Positions 22,655 to 26,747 of a DNA stretch of 26,747 bases are shown in pieces (the first letter of the stretch is position 1; each line of letters starts with the position of its first letter). Source of the DNA: Bacteroidetes bacterium UBA3022 (GTDB lineage: Bacteria > Bacteroidota > Bacteroidia > Chitinophagales > BACL12); the NCBI GenBank assembly GCA_002346225.1, contig DDYY01000042.1, positions 1 to 26,747 on the forward strand, in the 5' to 3' direction. The notes under the pieces were generated by a model. It did no database searches and had not been told where the DNA came from. It worked only from the letters and a program-made list of their open reading frames with translations. Made by a program: the position numbers and the translations under genes.

Positions 22655-23787
22655 TGCAACGATTCCTTTTACTGCTGCTGATTTGCCACCTTCTGACAGG
22701 ATGCAGGGAGCGGCCGGTGAAAGAAGCAACCGTTGCGGAAGAACAGCAAATCCCCTTGAAGTATGCAAGGGGATTTGCCATGTATAAGGGTGAAGGTTAT
22801 TACCGGGTGTTGATCAGAGATGCTGACGATACACTTTCGATATCAGAAACGTATTATTTTATTTTTGATACATTACAGTACGAAAGCTCCCGGGACAGAC
22901 TGGAAATAGTGCTACCCCTGCAGCGAATAGCATCCATCTCCACGACCCATATCGGTTTCCTGGCGGCGCTGCAGCACCAACAAAGTCTGGTAGGTATCAC
23001 CGGAAGTCGCTGGGTGCAGGATGCTACTATTGTTGCTGCACTTGATAATGGAACAGTACAGGATATTGGAGAAGAAGGGACCCTGGATAATGAGCGTTTG
23101 ATAGCATTGCACCCTCAGGTGTTACTGGCTTACAATAGCGGACTGGATGCGGATGGACAGGCAGCACAGATTCGCCGCCTCGGGATTCCGGTGGTGATGG
23201 TGAATGAATACCTGGAAGATCATCCTCTGGGAATGGCAGAATGGGGAAAGCTTTTTGCCTTGCTGTTGGATGTGCCGGAAGCTGGAGAAGCGTGGTTCCG
23301 CAATGTGGAAAGTACTTACTTATCTATTCAACAGACTGCCAGAGAGGCCGGCAACAGACCACGGGTGCTGACTGGTTTGCCTTACCGGGGAGAATGGACC
23401 GTTTCCGGAGGAAAGTCATTTGCAGCGACTTACTTATTGGATGCCGGTGCTGCCTATCTTTGGGAAGACAACGATTCGCCTGGTAATTTTCCGGTGTCGC
23501 TGGAGGAGGTAATGCTCAGAGCTGAAGAGGCGACCATCTGGGTCAATCCGGGTGCAGCAGGAAGTATCAAAAGAATAGGAGAAGCAGATAAACGATTACT
23601 CGGCTTGCCACCTGTTCAGAATAATGCAGTATACAACAACAACAAAAGGGTGAATAAATACGGAGGAAACGATTACTGGGAATCAGCAGTTGCGCGACCC
23701 GACAGGGTGCTGCTGGACCTGGCATTGATTTTTCATCCTGAATTTTTCCCCAATGATACTTTATATTACTACACACAGCTAAAGTAA
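22654..23787 (+). CDS. ABC transporter substrate-binding lipoprotein, BtuF-like
   Basis: A 377-residue lipoprotein (lipobox LLTGC near residue 17) of the periplasmic-binding protein family used for B12, heme and siderophores. Visible are the N-lobe (SISTTHIGFLAALQHQQSLVGITG, about 90-115), the linker region after LIALHPQVLLAYNSG, and the C-lobe (RVLTGLPYRGEWTVSGGKSFAATYLLDAG). Cobalamin specificity is inferred from the riboswitch and neighbours. It lies in an operon with the propeller (1-base overlap) and btuC (1-base gap). About 90 bases into the gene a perfect 13-bp hairpin could form. The region at residues 33-80 before the lobe, about twice what is usual, has no clear match. Confidence 0.87.
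   Translation: MQRFLLLLLICHLLTGCRERPVKEATVAEEQQIPLKYARGFAMYKGEGYYRVLIRDADDTLSISETYYFIFDTLQYESSRDRLEIVLPLQRIASISTTHIGFLAALQHQQSLVGITGSRWVQDATIVAALDNGTVQDIGEEGTLDNERLIALHPQVLLAYNSGLDADGQAAQIRRLGIPVVMVNEYLEDHPLGMAEWGKLFALLLDVPEAGEAWFRNVESTYLSIQQTAREAGNRPRVLTGLPYRGEWTVSGGKSFAATYLLDAGAAYLWEDNDSPGNFPVSLEEVMLRAEEATIWVNPGAAGSIKRIGEADKRLLGLPPVQNNAVYNNNKRVNKYGGNDYWESAVARPDRVLLDLALIFHPEFFPNDTLYYYTQLK
22746..22778 (+). repeat. 13-bp perfect inverted repeat inside the btuF-like gene
   Basis: GCAAATCCCCTTG at 22,746-22,758 pairs with CAAGGGGATTTGC at 22,766-22,778, with the 7-base loop AAGTATG. No mismatch occurs. It lies in the codons for about residues 32-42 and has no T-run after it, so it is not a standard terminator. 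It is followed within a base by GCCATG, an in-frame Met codon. Confidence 0.85.
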
Positions 23788-23788
23788 G

Positions 23789-24802
23789 GTGCATAGAAGA
23801 TATACATGGATATTGCTATTGCCACTATTGGGGTTGCTGTTATTGGCCGATATCTTTTTAGGTTCGGTATGGCTTTCGCCTGCCACTGTTTTTCAAACCT
23901 TGTTCGAAGGCTACCATACCGATTCAGCTGCGGGTTTAATAGTCTGGGAGGCGCGCATGCCGCGGGCTGTGACTGCACTGTGCGCGGGCATGGTATTGCC
24001 TGTATGCGGACTAATGATGCAGACCTTCTTTCGCAATCCGGTAGCAGGACCTGATATTCTCGGTGTTAGCTCGGGAGCCGGACTGGCGGTTGCCATACTC
24101 ACTATGGGCGCAGGGCTTACCGGCTGGACAGCAACCCATCAGGTTTCTCTGATATTGGCGGCTATCGCAGGCTCTGTTGCGGTGCTTCTGCTTATGCTGG
24201 TTATCGCCGGGAAAACCCGGGATGCAGTAACCTTATTGATCATCGGGTTAATGGTTGGTGCAGGTGTAAGCGCACTGTCGGGCATATTGCAATACTTCAG
24301 CAACCGAGATGCGTTGCGTTCTTTTCTGCTCTGGAGCTTTGGAAGCCTGGGTGGAGTTACATGGACGGAGTTGATCATACTGTTGCCTGCAGCCTTGTTC
24401 GTGGTGTTGTTATCGTGGCTGATGGCAAAGCCACTTAACTTATTACTGACCGGAGAGCAATATGCTTTTACTATGGGTTTATCTGTGCGACGGGCACGGC
24501 TGCTACTGGTATTTGTCACCGGTGCGGGTGCAGGACTGGTGACAGCTTACTGCGGTCCGATTGCATTTGTGGGCATTGCTGTGCCCCATATCGCAAGAAT
24601 GATTTGGGACACTGCTGACCATAGAACGCTGGTGCCGGCAACTGCTGTCAGCGGGGCAGCGGTAATGTTATTGTGTGATATTATCGCGCAGCTGCCCGGT
24701 TACCAGACCATCCTGCCTGTCAATATTATCACCGCTTTGCTGGGAGCTCCTTTTGTAATCTGGTTGCTGGTGCGCAGCCGCAGAATAAATAATTATTTCT
24801 GA
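23789..24802 (+). CDS. btuC: ABC transporter permease, BtuC/FecCD family, GTG start
   Basis: A 337-residue inner-membrane permease with about ten hydrophobic helices. The FecCD-family pattern begins with WEARMPRAVTALCAGMVLPVCGLMMQTFFRNPVAGPDILGVSSGAGLAVAI (about 50-100). The loop coupling to the ATPase is seen in FSNRDALRSFLLWSFGSLGG, and the C-terminal pattern has CGPIAFVGIAVPHIARMIWDTADHRTLVPATAVSGAAVMLLCDIIAQLP. The start is GTG at 23,789, one base after the btuF stop, and gives the expected N-terminal helix. The riboswitch marks it as part of a cobalamin importer; the family alone would also fit heme or siderophore uptake. Confidence 0.92.
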   Translation: MHRRYTWILLLPLLGLLLLADIFLGSVWLSPATVFQTLFEGYHTDSAAGLIVWEARMPRAVTALCAGMVLPVCGLMMQTFFRNPVAGPDILGVSSGAGLAVAILTMGAGLTGWTATHQVSLILAAIAGSVAVLLLMLVIAGKTRDAVTLLIIGLMVGAGVSALSGILQYFSNRDALRSFLLWSFGSLGGVTWTELIILLPAALFVVLLSWLMAKPLNLLLTGEQYAFTMGLSVRRARLLLVFVTGAGAGLVTAYCGPIAFVGIAVPHIARMIWDTADHRTLVPATAVSGAAVMLLCDIIAQLPGYQTILPVNIITALLGAPFVIWLLVRSRRINNYF

Positions 24803-24803
24803 T

Positions 24804-25568
24804 ATGAGTTCAGCACTGTTACAAGCTTCCCGGCTATCTATTGGTTATCCGCCCGCATTAATAGCGAGTGATATCAACTGGATGGTGCAGGAAAAGGAAG
24901 TAGTGGCTGTGCTGGGGCTGAATGGAGCCGGAAAAACTACTTTGCTGCGAACATTAGCGGGACTACAGGCACCTGTAGCCGGCGAGGTGCATATCAACGG
25001 AAATAATATCGCTCAACTTTCGGCTCAGGAGCTGGCACATAGAAGAAGCTTTGTTATGTCGGGGCGGCAACACGTGGTGGGAGAGGTGAAGGTGAAAGAA
25101 CTCTTTGCCATGACGCAGGCTGCAACACAAACAAAGTCGGTTATATCATCGGTTCAGCAAGAAGCTTCGGCATTAATGCAGCTGGAAAAATTTTATGAAA
25201 GAAAGCTGCATACATTAAGTGATGGGGAGTTCCAGCGGGTGATGATAGCAAGGGCATTGGTACAACAGACTCCATTGATATTGATGGATGAGCCTACCGC
25301 GCATTTGGACGTAGTGCATACCATGGAAACGTTCCTGCACATCCGCAGCCTGCCGGAGCTCTTTGGTGTAGGCGTGGTATTTTCTACGCACGATATTGAG
25401 AAAGCTTTGCAGATTGCTCAGCGATGCATAGTGCTGGGAAGCAAAGGGGTAGTATACCAGGGAAGCCCTGACGAATTGATACGGCAGCAAGTAATATCTG
25501 ATGTCTTTTCGAGCGATACGGTACATTTCAATAACCAGACCCGGCGATTTGAATACAGCCGGCCATGA
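24804..25568 (+). CDS. btuD: ABC transporter ATP-binding protein, BtuD-like
   Basis: A 254-residue cytosolic ATPase that would power the BtuC-like permease. It has Walker A GLNGAGKT (38-45), the signature LSDGE (138-142; Asp in place of the usual second Gly), Walker B LILMDEPTAHLD (158-169) and H-loop FSTHD. The segment RRSFVMSGRQHVVGEVKVKELFAM fits the FecCD/BtuCD-associated group. It begins one base after the btuC stop and is the last gene of the riboswitch operon; the next gene is on the opposite strand. No clear terminator follows. Confidence 0.92.
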   Translation: MSSALLQASRLSIGYPPALIASDINWMVQEKEVVAVLGLNGAGKTTLLRTLAGLQAPVAGEVHINGNNIAQLSAQELAHRRSFVMSGRQHVVGEVKVKELFAMTQAATQTKSVISSVQQEASALMQLEKFYERKLHTLSDGEFQRVMIARALVQQTPLILMDEPTAHLDVVHTMETFLHIRSLPELFGVGVVFSTHDIEKALQIAQRCIVLGSKGVVYQGSPDELIRQQVISDVFSSDTVHFNNQTRRFEYSRP

Positions 25569-25603
25569 TAGCAGCGTAGAATGGTGTTTATTATCCCATC
25601 CCT

Positions 25604-26191
25604 TTAGGTTCGGATGACATAGTATGCCTGCCTGAAAATACCTGCCAGTGTGCGGTAATGTGAGAATTCCAGCGTCGTTTCCATTTTCTGAAACAAGGTT
25701 TTCCAACCGGCGTCGGATAGATTGGTGTGCGGACAGGGTGCGTAGCATGCATTGACCAGACTGTCGGCTGCGTAAGTCAAATAGCGTTGTAAGGCATTGG
25801 AATAAATATCTTCAATGATCATCACACGCTTCGCAACACGCGCAGCTTCGAGTAATACCGGATCGGGATCATCTATGTGGTGCAGCACCGTGAGCAGCAA
25901 AGCAGCATCGAAGCTTTTGTCGTTGAATGGTATCTGCTTACCGTCGTATACCACAGGCGTTACTGTCGCATCGTAAGCACCATCCATGATATCGAGCGGA
26001 ACTACCTCCATTCCCAACTCTCTTAGAACAGCCACTGCCAATCCTCCGCCGGAGCCAATATCAAGTATACGTGCGCCTTTTGGCAGATGTTGAAGGAAAG
26101 GAGCCAGTTTTCGGTGCATATACTTTCTTCCTGCATGCCGAAAGTACCAGGTGCGAAGTGGAGCAATCTTATGAATGAGATAGAGAATCAC
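25604..26191 (-). CDS. class I SAM-dependent methyltransferase of unknown substrate, GTG start
   Basis: A 195-residue methyltransferase. Motif I is RILDIGSGGGLAV (41-53). The acidic residue after beta-2 is in VPLDIMD, and the family pattern IPFNDKSFDAALLLTVLHHIDDPDPVL is present (about 88-112). The type resembles UbiE/methyltransferase-11 proteins, but the substrate cannot be inferred. The start appears to be GTG at 26,191; a TACATTTG element sits 4 bases before it. A hydrophobic N-terminal stretch (ILYLIHKIAPL) is mild. It lies between the B12 operon (convergent, 35 bases) and msrB (upstream on the same strand). Confidence 0.82.
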   Translation of the reverse strand: MILYLIHKIAPLRTWYFRHAGRKYMHRKLAPFLQHLPKGARILDIGSGGGLAVAVLRELGMEVVPLDIMDGAYDATVTPVVYDGKQIPFNDKSFDAALLLTVLHHIDDPDPVLLEAARVAKRVMIIEDIYSNALQRYLTYAADSLVNACYAPCPHTNLSDAGWKTLFQKMETTLEFSHYRTLAGIFRQAYYVIRT

Positions 26192-26195
26192 TCCT

Positions 26196-26203
26196 CAAAT
26201 GTA
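26196..26203 (-). promoter_or_regulatory. -7 element TACATTTG for the methyltransferase gene, 4 bases from the start codon
   Basis: A TAnnTTTG match on the minus strand, next to the GTG start. No -33 TTG was found. Confidence 0.45.
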
Positions 26204-26226
26204 AATCAATTATGCAGCAGCTTGTT

Positions 26227-26747
26227 CTACCTTTTCTCAAATACAAGTGAAACGGAGTTGATGCAATAGCGCAATCCGGTGGGTTGGCCAATCGCATCGT
26301 TGAATACATGTCCGAGGTGACCACCACAGCGCGCGCAATGCACTTCTGTTCTGGCGTAGCCTATGTCGTAGTCGGTATCTTCACCCACATTTTCAGGAGC
26401 TATGGGTTGGTAAAAACTGGGCCATCCGGTGCCGCTGTCGAACTTGGTGGTGGCATCGAAAAGTGCCAGACCGCAAGCAGAGCAATAGTAAATACCATCT
26501 TTCTTATTGTTGTTGAGCGGCCCGCTGAAAGCGCGTTCCGTACCCTGTTCCCGCATCACATAGTACTGAAAGGGCTCCAGTTCTGCTTTCCATTCTTCAT
26601 CCGTTTTATTGATGGGTTTGCCATCGTACACGAGCTTTGGATCGGTCTCCACAGCTGCAGTCGGTGGTGTGGACTTGCTTTGATTTTGTGCACATGACTG
26701 CATGGCCATACCCATGCTGAGGAGTAGGATGGGGGTGAAAAAGAATG
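26227..26747 (-). CDS. msrB: peptide-methionine (R)-S-oxide reductase, lipoprotein form (5' end outside the window)
   Basis: MsrB reduces methionine-R-sulfoxide in proteins. Zinc-binding CxxC pairs are visible as CSACG and CARCGG, with FDSGTGWPSFYQPI and TEVHCARCGGHLGHVFND. The catalytic Cys is in RYCINSVSL (codon 26,263-26,265). The N-terminus is hydrophobic and leads to a lipobox-like MQSC (FFFTPILLLSMGMAMQSCAQ). The signal peptide extends to the window edge, so the true start lies outside; an internal Met at 26,715 would leave only a stub of it. The protein is likely a lipoprotein that repairs envelope proteins. Confidence 0.94.
   Translation of the reverse strand, partial: FFFTPILLLSMGMAMQSCAQNQSKSTPPTAAVETDPKLVYDGKPINKTDEEWKAELEPFQYYVMREQGTERAFSGPLNNNKKDGIYYCSACGLALFDATTKFDSGTGWPSFYQPIAPENVGEDTDYDIGYARTEVHCARCGGHLGHVFNDAIGQPTGLRYCINSVSLVFEKR

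Overview
The window looks like a metagenomic contig, almost all of it from a member of the Bacteroidota. Three things support this from about position 1,120 to the end: TAnnTTTG promoter -7 elements in front of most transcription units, little or no Shine-Dalgarno sequence, and a C-terminal type IX secretion (T9SS) sorting domain. A Chitinophagales/Saprospirales-like lineage is my guess from protein style only. The first ~1.1 kb is different. It carries a serA fragment of gammaproteobacterial type, a small membrane protein with a textbook GGAGG ribosome site, and the C-terminus of an ABC-2 type permease. It meets the Bacteroidota sequence exactly at the 3' end of a moxR gene, where a DUF58 gene would be expected. 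I read this as an assembly chimera or, less likely, a recombination junction.

Layout. 1-~1,120: foreign-looking block, all minus strand. 1,120-5,786 (minus): overlapping operon spoIIM-like fusion, DUF4129, DUF4350, moxR, with an RDD membrane protein divergent at 5,818. 6,548-7,123: ubiX. 7,245-8,420: two tandem thioredoxin-fold proteins. 8,536-11,516: typA/bipA and a front-end fatty acid desaturase. 11,627-13,299 (minus): trpS and a deoxynucleoside kinase. 13,426-15,031: gatC, an ABC ATPase and a PduO-type corrinoid adenosyltransferase. 15,153-15,374: a small DUF2795 protein, then a bidirectional terminator and queA (minus). 16,578-17,834: a MacB/FtsX-like permease, convergent with dnaG (minus). 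19,847-21,000: a small lipoprotein, convergent with a TonB-domain protein of reversed topology.

21,066-25,568 is the most interesting part: a cobalamin riboswitch followed by a four-gene uptake operon. The genes are a T9SS-exported beta-propeller, a BtuF-like lipoprotein, BtuC and BtuD, coupled by one-base overlaps or gaps. The expected TonB-dependent receptor BtuB is absent, and the first gene instead resembles the BtuG surface corrinoid binders of Bacteroides but with a T9SS anchor. The TonB-like protein is encoded divergently right beside the riboswitch, and a corrinoid adenosyltransferase lies 6 kb away, so the window covers several steps of corrinoid capture, import and activation. The window ends with a SAM methyltransferase and a 5'-truncated MsrB lipoprotein.

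A recurring pattern is the distance from the -7 element to the start codon. It falls into two groups, 4-9 nt (probably leaderless or nearly so) and 21-26 nt. No tRNA, rRNA, CRISPR array or insertion sequence was seen.
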